Counted from the stretch's first letter, positions 42,773 to 55,039 are shown. The stretch is 64,000 bases of DNA from Sciurus carolinensis (GCF_902686445.1 NC_062215.1:25132750-25196749), one strand, 5' to 3'. Program-made: numbers and translations. The notes: generated by a model from the sequence alone, not told the origin.

Positions 42773-43050
42773 CCCCGGGCCGCCGCCGCGTCCCCTTTAA
42801 ATGCCCGGGAGCGGGAGCCCGAGCCGCGGCCGGCGCTGCGGCTGCCGCAGCACCGGGGCCCACCGCAGTCCCCGCACGTCACAAGAGACTGTCCAATCAC
42901 AGTGGAGCCGGCGCACATCAAAGGGGCGGGCCGCCCACGGACCACGCCTCCCGGCTATCCGGGAGGCTCTGCGAGCGCGAGCGAAGGTGGGATTGGGCGC
43001 AGGGGCAAGAGTGGGAAGGTGGAGATGGGCGCGTCCCATCTGAGGCTCTT
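42660..43050 (-). promoter_or_regulatory. PHOSPHO1: CpG-island promoter of PHOSPHO1 (candidate)
   Basis: CpG-dense block. Read on the minus strand, it shows an inverted CCAAT (ATTGG, plus-strand 'ccaat' at 42892-42896), a CRE-like TGACGTGC (42881-42874) and a TATA-like ATTTAAAG near 42802-42795, in the correct order for minus-strand transcription. Confidence 0.6.
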
Positions 43051-43499
43051 GGGTGGGGAGCACCCTCATTAGAGTGGCTGGCCCACACGCCTAGCAGTGC
43101 AGGGCGGTGGACTTTCTCAGCCTCCGCCTCCAGGGCTCTGCTTCCTGAGATTTTTCAGAAATTCACCTCCACCTTAATCCTGTTTCGCACGTCGTCCCTA
43201 AACCAGGGCGGAGGCGCAGGTTGACCCTGCCTGGGGAAGTATTTCCCCTTCCACGTGCGCCCAGCTTGGTGTCCTCTGCCCTTAGGCGGAGTCGCGATGC
43301 CCGGCTCCACCCCTCGGTACCCTCTCCCCAGGTTATGGGTTCCTGGGGGTAGGGCTGTCTCACTCCCCTGCCCGTAAACACTAATTCAGGGGACCGAACA
43401 GTTTGATCCTTTGCAAAAGGTATTGTACATTTTTGAAAATCACTTTCTCCTTCGCTTCCTAGGAGTCCGCTCCCAGCCACACCCCTCCTCCCCGGGTTT

Positions 43500-43541
43500 T
43501 GCCCCCCGCCCGCCACGCCCGCCCCGCCCGCCCCGCCCTCT
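43500..43541 (-). promoter_or_regulatory. GC-box array / G-quadruplex motif
   Basis: The minus strand carries six or more runs of 3-6 G separated by single C or short spacers ('gggcggggcgggcggggc'). It could bind Sp1/KLF factors or fold as a G-quadruplex. It lies about 0.7 kb upstream of the PHOSPHO1 promoter. Confidence 0.75.
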
Positions 43542-43549
43542 GATGAAGG

Positions 43550-45390
43550 GATGGAGAGATCAGGATTAGAGAGGAAAGAGGTGAAACTTGTATTTCCCCA
43601 GAACATGATATAAACCAGGATAGATTGCCGCGTTCATGATTGAATATTCATAACGCCCAGGAGAAATTATTTGCCCAAGAGTTAAAACCCTGGGATGCTT
43701 GACTCCATTGGGTCCCAAAGGGAGTGTGTGGGTGAGCATGTAGGCGTCCTCGGGCTTGATTCTAACTTCAGTCCTACCTAAATCTTCCCCTGCTTCACTC
43801 TTAGAAGAACCAGACGTAGAAGCTGGTGAATCTGGAAGTCCTCGGGGGAATGAGAGTCAGCAAGGAATTGCCCTCATCTCGGTACTCAGGCCTGGGGGTT
43901 CATAAGACAGACGGTCCTCCTGCTCCCCAGCGCCCCCAGCACTGCCCCTCATCTCCTAGGGGCCTCCCTCCTTCAGGGGCAGCAACTTTCCTCCTGCCTT
44001 CCCCGCTGGGCACGTGGCTCAGCCTTGGCAGCATCTCTGCCCTCTGCCTGTTACATTCCTGCAGCCCCCACTGGTCCCGTGTGTACTACTAGGTACTGGG
44101 AATAGTTTGCGTGTCAACTCAGGTAACCCGCGCCACTGCTGGTGAATCAAAGTCGAAAGCGTTGCGCTTGCTCATGACACGCGTTTAGTGAATGGTAGGG
44201 CTGGGATTCCAACCTGGTTGCCTTAAGCATTACTCCACACAGTTCCTCTCATTCAGTGTCTGTCACCCCTCCTCTCCTGTAAGTAGTAGGGGGAGACCAT
44301 GTTTATCTTGTCTATTAATATGATCCCCAACTCCAAGTATAGAGACCCTGGCACACCTAAGTCTTAGATGTTTGCTGTTGAATGAAACAAGCCCCCTGCT
44401 GTTTTCCAGCTCCAAAGCTCTATTTGTGTTTCCTCATTTAATCTTCATAATAAACAGGCTGCTCTGGTATTATGCACATCTTGCAACAAGGAAATTCAGA
44501 CTCAAAAGATGAAGTTACTTACCCAGGGTCACACAATTGTTGAGGAGGCACGTGAATCCAATCCTGACCCGCTGATGCAATTTCAATCTCGTTCCCAAAT
44601 TCACTGATAGGATTGGGGGAGGGGTAGGCAGATGACTTCCTATTGGCACCGGTGACCAAATTTGCTGCCCAGTTCTGCCTTCTAGCCCAGAGGTGGGGAT
44701 GCTAAAGATCACAGGTGCCACCTGCAAAGTGTCTGTATGAAATAAGTGTAGAAACTCCTGTTCCTCCCTGTGCTAAAAATTTTAGGACACAGCTGTCTCT
44801 CAACTTTCTTTACTTTCCCTTCTTACTGTCAATCAGCAAGTGAGCTAGTTGATCAGTCATGTGCCTAAAGATGGAGACAGAAATGGAAAGGGAAATCCAC
44901 CTCCCAACGGGTAGAGGCCTCTGCCCAGCACACAGGCAGTGGATCTTGCTCTCCTTGTGTATTTCACCTTAGGACTTCAGTCAGTTGACACAGCAGAGAG
45001 CTTGTGAGAACAGGAGTCATCTGAGGTGACAGGGCTTGCTCAAGTCTCTGGTGAACCCTGACTCAGGCAACCAGGGATGAGCTCTCCACCTGCTCTTTCC
45101 AAAGGGTGAGTCACTTGCCCAGTGTTTCAGGGTTAGAGTCAAAGGAGGCCAGAAATCCAAGAATATGGCTCCCGCTCTCCAGGTGGCATTCAGTGGGAAA
45201 AGCAAGGGTGAGAGGGAGGGACAGAACAGTTCAGTCCACACATTCCACCTGCAGGCAAAGAAACATGTCTGGGAACCAATGGGGTGCTGGATGCATACTC
45301 CCCACAACCACTCCACTCCCCACAACAAGGCAGATAATATTTATTATTAATGAAAATGCAGACGCACAGAGACATTAAGAAAGCACCTTG
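43550..45390. other. Intergenic, no gene recognised
   Basis: Short unsupported frames. A reverse MIR lies at 44425-44560 and nothing else was identified. Confidence 0.4.
44425..44560 (-). mobile_element. MIR SINE, reverse
   Basis: 'tcatttaatcttcataataa' and 'gaagttacttacccagggtc' are complement MIR. Confidence 0.8.
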
Positions 45391-45391
45391 A

Positions 45392-45597
45392 GTCAGGCAT
45401 GATGGTGCACGCCTGTAATCCCAGCAACACGGGAGGCTGAAGCTGGAGAATCACAAGTTCAAGGCCAGCATCAGCAACTTAGGAAAGCCCTGAGCAACTT
45501 ATGGAGACCCTGTCTCAAAAATAAAAGAGGACTGAGAATGTAGCTCAGTGGTTAAGCACCCCTGGGTTCAATCCCCAGTATCAAAAAAAAAAAAAGG
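45392..45597 (+). mobile_element. B1-dID SINE
   Basis: 'tcaggcatgatggtgcacgc' to 'gggttcaatccccagtatc', then an A-run. Confidence 0.93.
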
Positions 45598-45907
45598 AAA
45601 AAAATAACTGCCTTGCCCAAGGATGCTTAGCACGGGGTGGTCAGGTGTGGGTACTACATTGCTTGCTGTGCCCTGAGAAGGCAATGATGAGGATCTCAGT
45701 GACCTGGGGACAGAGGAGGATAGGCGTAGTTGAGAGAGGTCACCAAGGGTGTCACCATTCAGGCAGTTGTTGTAGAGCATTGTGCTGGGAATGGGGACCA
45801 GGGCTGAAGAAATCCCTTGTTGGGTCTCCCTGTGGCCTTCCTCGATAACAATGGCCAATATCAATACACACTGTGTACCAAGCAGCATTCCAAAAGGCTC
45901 AGCTCCT

Positions 45908-46238
45908 GACAGGTCAGTGGTGCACACCTGTAATCCCAGCAACTCAAGAGTCGGAGGCAGGAGGATCCCAAGTTCAGGCCAGCCTCAGCAACTTAGCAAG
46001 GCCCTAACCAACTTAGTGAGACCCTCAAATAAATTTTATCTCTCTTTTTTTTTTTTTTTTTTTTTTTTTGCGGTGTTGGGGATCAAACCCAGGGCCCTGT
46101 ACTTGCAAGACAAGCACTTTACCAACTGAGCTATCTCCCCAGCTCTTTTTTTTAATCTCAAAATAAAAAATAAAGAGGGCTGGGGATGTAACTCAGTGGT
46201 AAAGCACACCTGGGTTCAATCCCCAATAGGGTGGGGAT
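45908..46238 (+). mobile_element. B1-dID SINE carrying a nested reverse ID
   Basis: Outer element: B1 half 45908-46040, resuming 'ctcaaaataaaaaataaaga' and an ID half to 46230. The inner reverse ID is about 46043-46150 (T-run, 'gttggggatcaaacccaggg' to 'gagctatctccccagctc'). Confidence 0.9.
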
Positions 46239-46307
46239 GGCAAGGGTGGGGAATAAAAAGAAAAAGGCTCAACTCTTCATTCTTATATCCCTCTACACCC
46301 TACCAGT

Positions 46308-46395
46308 TTCTGCATTTTACAGATGAGAAAAATGAGACACAGGGTGGTATGAATTTGCCCAAAGTCACAGAGCTAGGAAGTGGCAGAAGTAAGAC
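46308..46395 (-). mobile_element. MIR SINE, reverse
   Basis: 'gcattttacagatgagaaaa' and 'tgcccaaagtcacagagcta'. Confidence 0.8.
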
Positions 46396-46399
46396 TTGA

Positions 46400-48085
46400 A
46401 CCCAAGCAGTCAGCTGCAAAGCTTCATTCCCACCCAAAATGCATGACCCCCCCCCCCCCAAAAGAAAGTGTTCCCCTGCAGGACAAAGAAAAGTACCAGC
46501 CTTGGGGAAGGGAATTGGAGGGAGACTTGTGTTCTTAGGTCTTGTGATCGAAGTCTTTGGTCTATCAATTGCTATCTATTAACTTAGAAGGTTGGCTGTC
46601 CCTTGTGCTCTGGCTTCTAGAACAGTCTGACTTGGAATCAGGATACTGGGTTTGAACTTGCATGACTTCAGGCAACTGAAGGTCCTTTGGACCTCATTTC
46701 CCTACTTGGGTGGACCTCACCAATTTTGAGGATGGTCTGTTATTTAATGGAGACCAGAGAGGGAGGCCTGGGGGCTCCTCAACTACCCAGAGACCAAACA
46801 GCCACTCTCAAGAACTCTCATTTCCAAACCAGAGCATGCGGTGCTGCAAGGAGTAGGGGTATAGACAGGAGCAGGGAGAGGCCTCTGAGGTAGCATAGGA
46901 GGTGCTGGGGAGAGAAGTACCCTGCTCCCTTCTCTGCCCAGGCGGCGGACAGCTCGGCCAGCTGGCACCACAGCCCCAGGAAGGCAAGGTGAGAACCATT
47001 TTTGAAATACTCTGGCCTGAGTCCCTGGATTCACCCAAGCATGCTGAAGACTGTCTGCTTCCCTTGTGGCACTTGGGGCATCTCCTCAAGTCTGCCCCCT
47101 ACCCATTGTCCCCATGGGAGAAGGCTCTTATTTTCATTTTCCAGTCCTGGGCTGTGAATTGACCTTCCAGTTTCTGGTCCCAGCTCACAAACTGTATGAT
47201 TCTGACTGACTTGCTAGACTTGTCTGAGTTGTGCCCTTCTGTGGATCCACTATCTGGTCTTTAGAAGAACCTGATGATAACATAGATCTGGGCTCAGAAC
47301 TTCAGAGCTGGATCCCATCAGTCACTGTGTACACCCTCTACACTTGCAGACATCTCTACCACGCCTGTATGCATCTGATTGTGTTCTGTTGATGCAACAA
47401 AAGTTAATTGCTTCAGGCACTGGGAGATAAGATATTGAACCTGACATAGATCCTGACCGAGGGGAACTTGCAGTCTAGAGGGAACTTGGACAAGAAAACA
47501 GTCCTTCCCAAAGAATGTTAGGGAAGAGCTGCTGACCCTGTGTCAACCCAGGAATTCTGCTTTGTCCTCCAGCAGCTCAGGCAGCTGGGACCCAAGGTGC
47601 CTCCGGGATAAAGAGGAGACCATTACCCAGGGATGAGTCCCCCAGAGAGGTCCCATCTGCTTATTCTCCCCGTCTCACCCCAATTCTTGTTCTTTGATGC
47701 TGCTGGTTGTCCCTTCCCCTGTCCTCTCAACTTCCTCGTGTAGCCCAGAGACACCCCAGGATTACCTTATGCTCACCCTCAATGCATCCTTCCTCCCTGC
47801 CTTCCCACTTCCAGCCCCTTCTCCCTACAACAGACAGCTTGCCCTCTCTCAGTAAGCAGCACCGATGGGCAAAACCACAGCACCTGGGGAGGGATAGAGA
47901 GTGTGGAATTTTCAGGTCTAAGGACCAGGCATGCTCCTCCCAAGTTGTGTACCGACTCTTCTCCATGTCACAGCCTCAGTTTTCTTGGCTGCAAATTGGG
48001 TCTATTGCTACCCTATCCACCCTGCAAGCAGGTAATAAGATTAGGAAAGGGGAGGGATGTGGAAGGCCTGGTATATCATATCAGA
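46400..48085. other. Intergenic with MIR fragments, no gene
   Basis: Poly-C (11) at 46449-46459. MIR-like text lies at about 46610-46720 and 47935-48050 on the plus strand. No exon supported. Confidence 0.4.
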
Positions 48086-48087
48086 GG

Positions 48088-48600
48088 ATCCTCTTCTGGG
48101 TATGGTGGCACACATCTGTAATCTCAGCAATTTAGGAGACCAAGTCATAAGATTGCAAACTGGAGACTGGTCTCAGCAACTTAGTGAGACCCCGTTTCAA
48201 GAAGAAAAACAAAAAGGGCCAGGCACGGTGGTGCACGCCTGTAATCCCAGCAACTCTGGAGCCTGAGGCAGTTGGGTCCCAAGTTCAAAGCTAACCCCAG
48301 CAACTTAGCAAGACCCTAAGCAACTTAGTGAGACCCTGTCTCAAAATAAAAAATAGGGCTGTAGCTGTAGCTCAGTGGTAGAGTGTTGGCTATCGTGTGC
48401 GAGGCACTGGATTCGATCCTCAGCACCACATAAAAATAAACAAATGAAATAAAGATATTGTGCCCATCTACAACTACAAGAATGTTTAAAAATAAATAAA
48501 TATGTTGGTTTAAGTTTAAATAAAAATAAAAAGGTCTGGGGTGTGGCTCAGTGGTAAAGCACCCCTGGGTTCAATCCCTAGTACAGGAAAAAAAAAATTT
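48088..48600 (+). mobile_element. Cluster of B1, B1-dID and ID elements
   Basis: A B1 half (48088-48212) is followed at once by a second B1 ('ggccaggcacggtggtgcac', 48217-48350), an ID ('gggctgtagctgtagctcag', 48355-48480) and a final ID half (48535-48590). Confidence 0.88.
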
Positions 48601-48849
48601 ATTTTTTTCACAGTGTGGCTGAGGGATGGCCCTTCAGGTTCACACCTTCTCCTCTCACAGATTTTCCAGGCCCTTCTGGAGTCTGGTGAGTGAAGGTTCA
48701 TGTTCAAGGGTTTGCCTTCCCTGGACTGACCTCCAGGGAGGGTCTAGAGAGTGGAGGAGGGGGAAGCTGGCCTCCTCAAGAACAAGTTCTTCAGAGAATC
48801 TTCTAAGAGGATGTTTTCAATGAGAGGTGATGTCAGATGCCAGTCAGGT

Positions 48850-49590
48850 CAGCTTCGCTTTGCAAAATAGAAACTGATCACTCTCCTGCTCCCCCTCAAC
48901 AGCTTCCTACTGCTGTCAGGATCAAGTACAGACACCAGCTCACTCCCCATAAGGCTGCAGCTACGAGGTCCAACTCCTGCTGTTCTCTCAGGCCTTTCCC
49001 AGTGTCTTCTTTCAGTTCCTTGAATCCAAGCATACCAACTCTCTCTGGCCTCACAGCCTTGGCACATACTGTCCTCTCAGCTTCCTGGGTGCTTCTTCCT
49101 GCTAAGATGACATGGGCTCCTTCAAACAAAAGATGTCTCCACTGATAAATACCATCTGGTCCCACAGTTACCTCTCACTGATTGTGCTCTTTACCTTTAA
49201 AGTGCTTGGGACAGTTTGCACTTCTACATGTAAGTGGAATGTATAACCAGCTTTCAGTTTTCAAATGTGTTGCCACAGGCCCTTTGCACTTCATACAGCC
49301 TCTGCCCAGAATACTTCCCATCCTATCCATGGCTCCTCACCAAGTTTGGGGCTCAGCTCTTGTGTCACTTCCACAAGGAACCTTGTTCTGCCCATCCCCA
49401 AGATCAGGATCTCTTATTAGATATGGCTACAGCCCCCTGTATTCCTCCCAGGTGATTAATTAAATCTGCCTCCTACAAGATTGCCAACTCCAAGAACACA
49501 GGGACCATGGGGATTGTGCTCCTGTGGTACCCCTGGTGCCTCGCACAAGCCTTGGTCTATAGTAGCTGCTAAATAAATATGTGTTGCCCG
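48850..49590 (+). mobile_element. L2 LINE 3' relic
   Basis: 'tttcccagtgtcttctttca', 'ttgccacaggccctttgcac', 'ctcttgtgtcacttccacaa' and 'tagtagctgctaaataaata' follow the L2 3' end in order. Confidence 0.75.
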
Positions 49591-49599
49591 AATGACCTG

Positions 49600-50250
49600 A
49601 GGATTCTCTATCTAGTCAAGTTGCATAGGGTGTTGTCTTGGGCTTGGAATGGGACCAAAGCAAGCTGTCTCCGCCTCCGTCATTTTGTAACCCAGTCACC
49701 TGACTGTGATATGCTAACAAAGACAGGTCTCCCGGAAAGCGTTTTCACATGTTCTCCTGAGCAAACTGCTCCGCTAGGAATCTTCCCCTCCCCAAGGCAG
49801 GTCTGTGTTGATGGGCGCTAATATTCAATTCCTTTTGCCTGACTCTAGATGTACCCACCCAAATAAGAGTTCATCCAAAATAAGAGTTCCTCATGTTTTC
49901 ACTAGGCTTTGCAACCTACAAAACAATCTGTCATTCACATTATTTTCCTGATGAGGAAAACAAGGCTGAGAGGTCAGGTGACAAGTCCAAGTTCACATAG
50001 TTAGTAAGGTGACCAAAGCAAAGCTTGAATGCAGGTCTTTTGAAGAATAATTTTCCAGGGGCAGTTATTAAGAGGGGAGGGCTGTGCCAACCAGAAAAGA
50101 CTCTCAGCCTCTGATCTTTGGGGTAGTCATTTGATTCTTTTTATTCATGCATTCAGGAGATGCAAGTTCTGGTAGGCCTGAGTTTTGTGCTGGCATTTTT
50201 AATCTAGCACCTGGGAATGGCTTGAGTTTATTATAATTATTTTCTCTCTC
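49600..50250. other. Intergenic, partly MIR
   Basis: 49935-50035 is MIR-like in reverse ('gaggaaaacaaggctgagag'). The remainder is unassigned. Confidence 0.4.
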
Positions 50251-50252
50251 TT

Positions 50253-50328
50253 TTTTTTTTATGCTAGGGACTGACCCCAGGGCCTTGTACATGCTGAGCA
50301 CCTGCTGAACCACCAGTCCCATTGGTGT
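50253..50328 (-). mobile_element. ID SINE, reverse
   Basis: 'atgctagggactgaccccag' to 'tgctgaaccaccagtcccat'. Confidence 0.7.
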
Positions 50329-50732
50329 CCCCTGCTTGGTTGAGTGATTAAAACCCCAACAGGAGAGCGTCTCTGGCTCTGGGTGTCCGGACCAGCACCG
50401 CTGCCCTGGGACAGCTCCTCTGGGAAGATCAAAAATAGAGACACACACTGCCACTCACTCTGATGCCCCCAGCTCTACAACTGCTCCTGACCCCAGGGAG
50501 AGACTTTGCTTTTTCCCTCTGGGATTAGTAGCCCCTGCACCGATGGTGATGGCCCTGGAGGGAGGTCTGTCTGTGTCAGGCACCCGGATGCTTAGTGTCT
50601 TCATCCCCATGACAGGTCTGTGGGTTTCAGAACTTGCCCCACGGTTGCACAGCGGGGGAGAGGTGAGGTGAGTTCTAAGAGGGCAAGTGGGCAGGGGGTG
50701 GAGGAAAGCTGGATTAAGATCCTTCAGGGAGG

Positions 50733-50823
50733 GCTGGGGAGATAGCTCAGCTGGTAGGGTGCTTGCCTTGCAAGTACAAGGCCCTGGGTTCAAACCCCAG
50801 CACCACAGGAAAAAAAAAAAAAA
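50733..50823 (+). mobile_element. ID-type SINE close to its tRNA-like source
   Basis: 'gggctggggagatagctcag' to 'ctgggttcaaaccccagcac' with a 15-base A tail. Well preserved, probably young. Confidence 0.9.
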
Positions 50824-51086
50824 ATCCTTTAGGGATGGGTCCATAGGCAAGGCTGTTCAATCCCCATGAGGACTGAGATCTAGACTACTTTATGCTAAAA
50901 TTGTTCCCATCTTCATTCTTTTTCTCTATACCTATTTCTTGAGCATCTTCCATGTGCCACGTATGTGTTGGGGATCGTGGTAGCCTCCAAGGTGGCCCTA
51001 TTCAGACCCACCTCCTAGGGTCTACACTTGGGGCAACAATCACCCCCTCCGACAAACTCTTAGACCAAGAGTCAAGAGACATCCCT

Positions 51087-51302
51087 TCCCTTTTTTTTTG
51101 GGGGGGGGGGCGTGTACTGAACTCAGGAGTGCTTTATCCCCGGTCCTTTTTATTTTATTTTATTTTTTTTTTTTTTGAGGCAGAGTCTCCTTAATTTGCT
51201 GAGGGTATTGCTAAGTTGCTGAGACTGGCCTCCAACTTGTGATCCTCCTGTCTCAGCCTCCTGAGTGGCTGGGATTACAGGCCTGCACCTCCACACCTGG
51301 CG
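51087..51302 (-). mobile_element. B1-dID SINE, reverse
   Basis: T- and G-runs then 'gtactgaactcaggagtgct' to 'ctgagtggctgggattacag'. Confidence 0.9.
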
Positions 51303-51394
51303 AGGGACATCGTTTCCCATATTAGATTATCAAAGACTGCGGATCTGTTTTAGATGCTCTCTCCCTCTCCTTCTTGTTTGGATCATTCTCTGGG

Positions 51395-51640
51395 AGAAGC
51401 AGGCAGCCACGTGGGGAGCAACCAAAAGGAGGAAACAAGTTTCTCGCCAGTGAAGAAACTGGGGCTGCAAACCACTGTATGAGTGAACTTGGATGCAGAC
51501 TTCCAGCCCCGGTCTGGCCCCAAGACGCCTGCAACCCCATGAGGACTGCTGCTCACAGAGACAAGAAATGCTTATTGTTGTAAGTGGTTAAATTGGGGGG
51601 TAATTTGTTACATGATAATAGAAAACTCAATCAGGGAGAC
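51395..51640 (+). mobile_element. MLT1-type LTR (MaLR) relic
   Basis: 'atgagtgaacttggatgcag', 'gactgctgctcacagagaca', 'tgcttattgttgtaagtggt' and 'taatttgttacatgataata' match the 3' part of MLT1 LTRs in order. Confidence 0.75.
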
Positions 51641-51864
51641 ATCAGTAAACAAAATTGACAGTGCTCTTGTGTTCCATGGAAAGGAGGCAGACAGTAAACA
51701 TGGTAAATAGGTTAAAAACCCAGCGTGCCAGACAGCAGTGAGTGCTTCGGGGAAAGCGAGGGAAGTTCAATATAAGCAGGGTGATCAGGGAAGGTCTGAG
51801 TGACAAGGGGCATTCAAGCATAGAGGGGGCGGATGAGCCACACAGAAATCAGAGGGAAAGTTGG

Positions 51865-52063
51865 ACACAGTGGCACATGCCTGTAATCCCAGCAGCTCAG
51901 GAGACTGAGGCAGGAGGATCTCAAGTTCAAAGCCAACCTCAGCAACTTAGCCAGGCCCTAAGCAACTTAGTGAGACCCTGTCTCTAAATGAAAAATAAAA
52001 GATGTGGCTCAGTGGTTAAGCACCCTGGGTTCAACTCTTGGTACCAAAAAAAAAAAAAAAAAA
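51865..52063 (+). mobile_element. B1-dID SINE
   Basis: 'gttggacacagtggcacatg' to 'gggttcaactcttggtacca' and a 21-base A-run. Confidence 0.92.
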
Positions 52064-52069
52064 AATTCC

Positions 52070-52305
52070 CTTGGGCCCAGGAGTTCAAGACCAGCCTGAG
52101 CAATACGGCAAGACCCTCCCCCACTTTGGTACTGGCAATTGAATCCTGAACCTCAAGCATGGTAGGCAAGCATTTTACCACTGGGCCACATCCCCAGCCA
52201 TTGAGACCCCATCTTAAAAAAGATCAGAGGGGAAGATCATGTAGTCAGAGGGAACAGTAAATGTCCTGAGCTGGGACCGGGGCTAGATCATGTGACTTGC
52301 CTGAA

Positions 52306-52351
<46 letters not shown>

Positions 52352-52420
52352 ACCGGGAATTCCAGCCTCCTGAGTCGCTGGAATTACAGGGGTGCGCCAC
52401 CACACCTGGCTCCATCTTGT
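52070..52420. mobile_element. SINE fragments around a (GT)n microsatellite
   Basis: B1-like 'caggagttcaagaccagcct' (plus), a reverse ID at 52120-52198, GT repeat at 52309-52348 (about 20 units), then a reverse B1 end ('gaattacaggggtgcgccac'). Confidence 0.8.
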
Positions 52421-52424
52421 ATAT

Positions 52425-53240
52425 TTTGCCACTAGATTTATCATCCTTGCCAGACATGACTTTTGGCCACTCATAATGCTGCTTCCAGGAGTGGGAAGGC
52501 GGGGTGCTGAGCCCCCCCATTGCTCTTGTGTTCTCTTCCTGAAGGCCAGGGCCCTGCACCTCAGCCCCCTGGCTCCATTCTTGGGGGAGGGGGTCTTGTG
52601 CTCTCTGAAGGTGGCAGCAACCACAGCCGCCATGTTTTCCCAGCCCGCAGTTGGAGCAGGTCTCGGGTGAATTCAGGTGAAACTGCAGATAAGAGAAATT
52701 ATGAAGGAGATGCAATTTGGATGCAGAGCTACTGAAATTTCAGAGGTCTACCTTAATTTACGGGGACACAGAATAAACCACCTTGAGCCCGGTGGCTGTC
52801 GTCGTGATTCTTTGCCATTTCTCTCTCTGGCAAACAGTATACCAAGTGCATCTCCATACTAAAGCAAAAGCTGCAAAATACAAACCCGCCTTGGTGCACA
52901 CCCGCCTTCCCTCCCAGTAACAGAGCTGCTGCTTGTAAGTGACCTGGGGCCTGAGGATTTGCCCTTCCACGCCCTCCTCCCTCTCAACCCAAGGGTGCCC
53001 GCCTGGTCCAACAGCATCCTCAGAGCCTCAAGGGAGGAAAGAAGGGAGCCCTTGGGGCTCCCATCAGCAGGCCCATGGTCATGGCAGCCATATTTGCCCA
53101 ATCAGGATGGACAGACTGTATAGCAAAGCCTGCAGTTACTTGGAGGACAAAGGGAAGCCTGGCCTTTGCTCGAGAATGGAGGGAACCAAGAGGTCACATA
53201 CTCTCTAAGAGACCATCCTGGAGGGGCATAGGAATCATTT
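52425..53240. other. Intergenic, no gene recognised
   Basis: Frames on both strands overlap each other and lack domain or splice support. Confidence 0.4.
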
Positions 53241-53244
53241 GTTG

Positions 53245-53645
53245 ATTCATTCATACCTTCTTTCAACAAATGTTTCTTGAACACCTACTGTATCCCAGGA
53301 CTGGGCCAGGTGCTGGGGGTGCTACTCTGGGAGCACTTGTAGATGGCTAGGCCACGGTGCCTCTGGTGAAGTCAGGAGGGCCACCCATCCTGGGCCAGGG
53401 GAGGACCAGGGAAGCTGGTGTATCTGTTGTGATGTCTCCTCAGGGGAGGAGACCACGAGAAATGGTTTCTAAGCTGAGATTCGCAGGATAAATAGGAGTT
53501 AGGTGAGAAGGAGGGGAGCCAGAGCTTGTGCAAAGGTCCTGAGGTGTGAGGTGTGATACAAACAGCAGACAGTAGAGGGTCTTTTGAATGTCATCCCTAG
53601 GGGTTTGGGGAGCCACTGAAGATTTGAAGTCATTAGTTTTGTTGG
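53245..53645 (+). mobile_element. L2 LINE relic
   Basis: 'caacaaatgtttcttgaaca', 'ctactgtatcccaggactgg', 'gcttgtgcaaaggtcctgag' and 'gggagccactgaagatttga' are common L2 landmarks in order. Confidence 0.6.
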
Positions 53646-53662
53646 CGTTATTGATGCTTCCA

Positions 53663-53717
53663 ACACACACCCACACATACGTGCATGCACACATATACAC
53701 ACACACACACATACACT
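53663..53717 (+). repeat. CA-rich imperfect microsatellite
   Basis: Interrupted CA units with 'catacgtgcatgcacacata' in the middle. Confidence 0.85.
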
Positions 53718-53719
53718 TT

Positions 53720-54880
53720 CATGACTCTGTGGCTGGGGAGAACACAGCCCAGACTGACCCAGTCCCCATGGTGTTGTGGGGATAATGACAAGCTCTCTAC
53801 AACCCACCCCGAGCAGCAGACTTCAGGATCAGGTTCAAGGGCTGCTATCCTGGGCGCTGGTGGGCAAGGCCTCCATCCCACCTCTGCCCACACTGAGCCA
53901 GCCTCTGTCCGGGATGAGGAGCTCATTTGTATCTCCAGGGTGGCAGGGCCTCCTCCCAGAGCCACGGTGCCCAAGATAACAGGGCAGCCTGGGAGCTGTT
54001 TATGAAAAGGCTGCAGAGCGGGTGGGCAGGGCCCTGGGGAATCATGACTGCTACCGCAGATAGCAGCTGGGGTGGGGAAGGCTGTCTAAATTACAGCTCC
54101 CAGAATAGAGGGGCCCAGAGGGCGTGGCGGGGCGTCCTACCAAGGAAGCCCTGGCGGCCCGCCAGGCTCCTCCAGGCTCCAGGCCCTGCCGCAGGCAGAG
54201 GCGGGGTGACCACATGACAGGCGGGTTGTGGCCAAAGCAGCCCTGGAGCTCTGCGGTGGGACCAGGCAGTGGCAGTGAGCTCCTTGGGGGTTAGGACAGA
54301 CCAGCCTGGTGCGACCTTCTAGAAGGGGTGAGAGTATCTGGAGAGAGAAGGGACAGATGACGGGGGAATGATTTCTGGTCTGGCCCTGGAGGAGAGGCTC
54401 TGTCACAGGTCCCTGTGGGACATTTCATTAAAAAAAGCATGAGATACTCTAAAAATAACCAGAATGACAGGCAGGCGGAGAGCAGCCATGTGTCAGGCTG
54501 CTGTGACAGGAACACGCACCGCCTCAGTCCACCCGAACGACCCCATGACACAAGTGTCATTATCCTCATTTTATAGATGTGGATACTGAAGCCCCTAGAA
54601 TGTGCCAAGTGGAGCTCAGGGGTGGGAAACGTGACCCCAGGCTTGCTGGACAGCAGAGCTGGGCTCACAGTCATCTCTTCAGAGTCTTCTGCTTTCCGGG
54701 TCTTGGTGTCTCATCTGTCACGTGGGATCACAGCCTCTTGCCCTGTACTGGGCTTCCAGAGCTGTTGTCAGAATCACGTGGACACAACAGTACGATGTGC
54801 TGGGAAGAGCGGCAAGTCTATGGCCTGGTGAAATAAACTGTGGGACTTACCCCACCCCTTCCTCCTCTTCTCCTGATTCT
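53720..54880. other. Intergenic with MIR traces, no gene
   Basis: MIR-like text at 54550-54620 (reverse) and 54640-54800 (plus). No exon supported. Confidence 0.4.
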
Positions 54881-54884
54881 TCTC

Positions 54885-55037
54885 GTACTGGGATGGAATC
54901 CACTGGAGCTGTACCACCGAGCCACATCCCCAGCCCATTTTTATTTTTTATTTTGAGGCAGGGTCTCACTAAGTTGCTGAGACTGGCCTTGAACTCACTA
55001 TTCTCCTGCCTCAGCCTCCCAAATCACTGGGCCCCAC
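54885..55037 (-). mobile_element. B1-dID SINE, reverse
   Basis: 'cgtactgggatggaatccac' to 'tcctgcctcagcctcccaaa'. Confidence 0.88.
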
Positions 55038-55039
55038 TG

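Noticed and set aside
53588..53974. His/Thr- and Val/Cys-rich frames
   Set aside because: They are translations of the CA-rich microsatellite on both strands.
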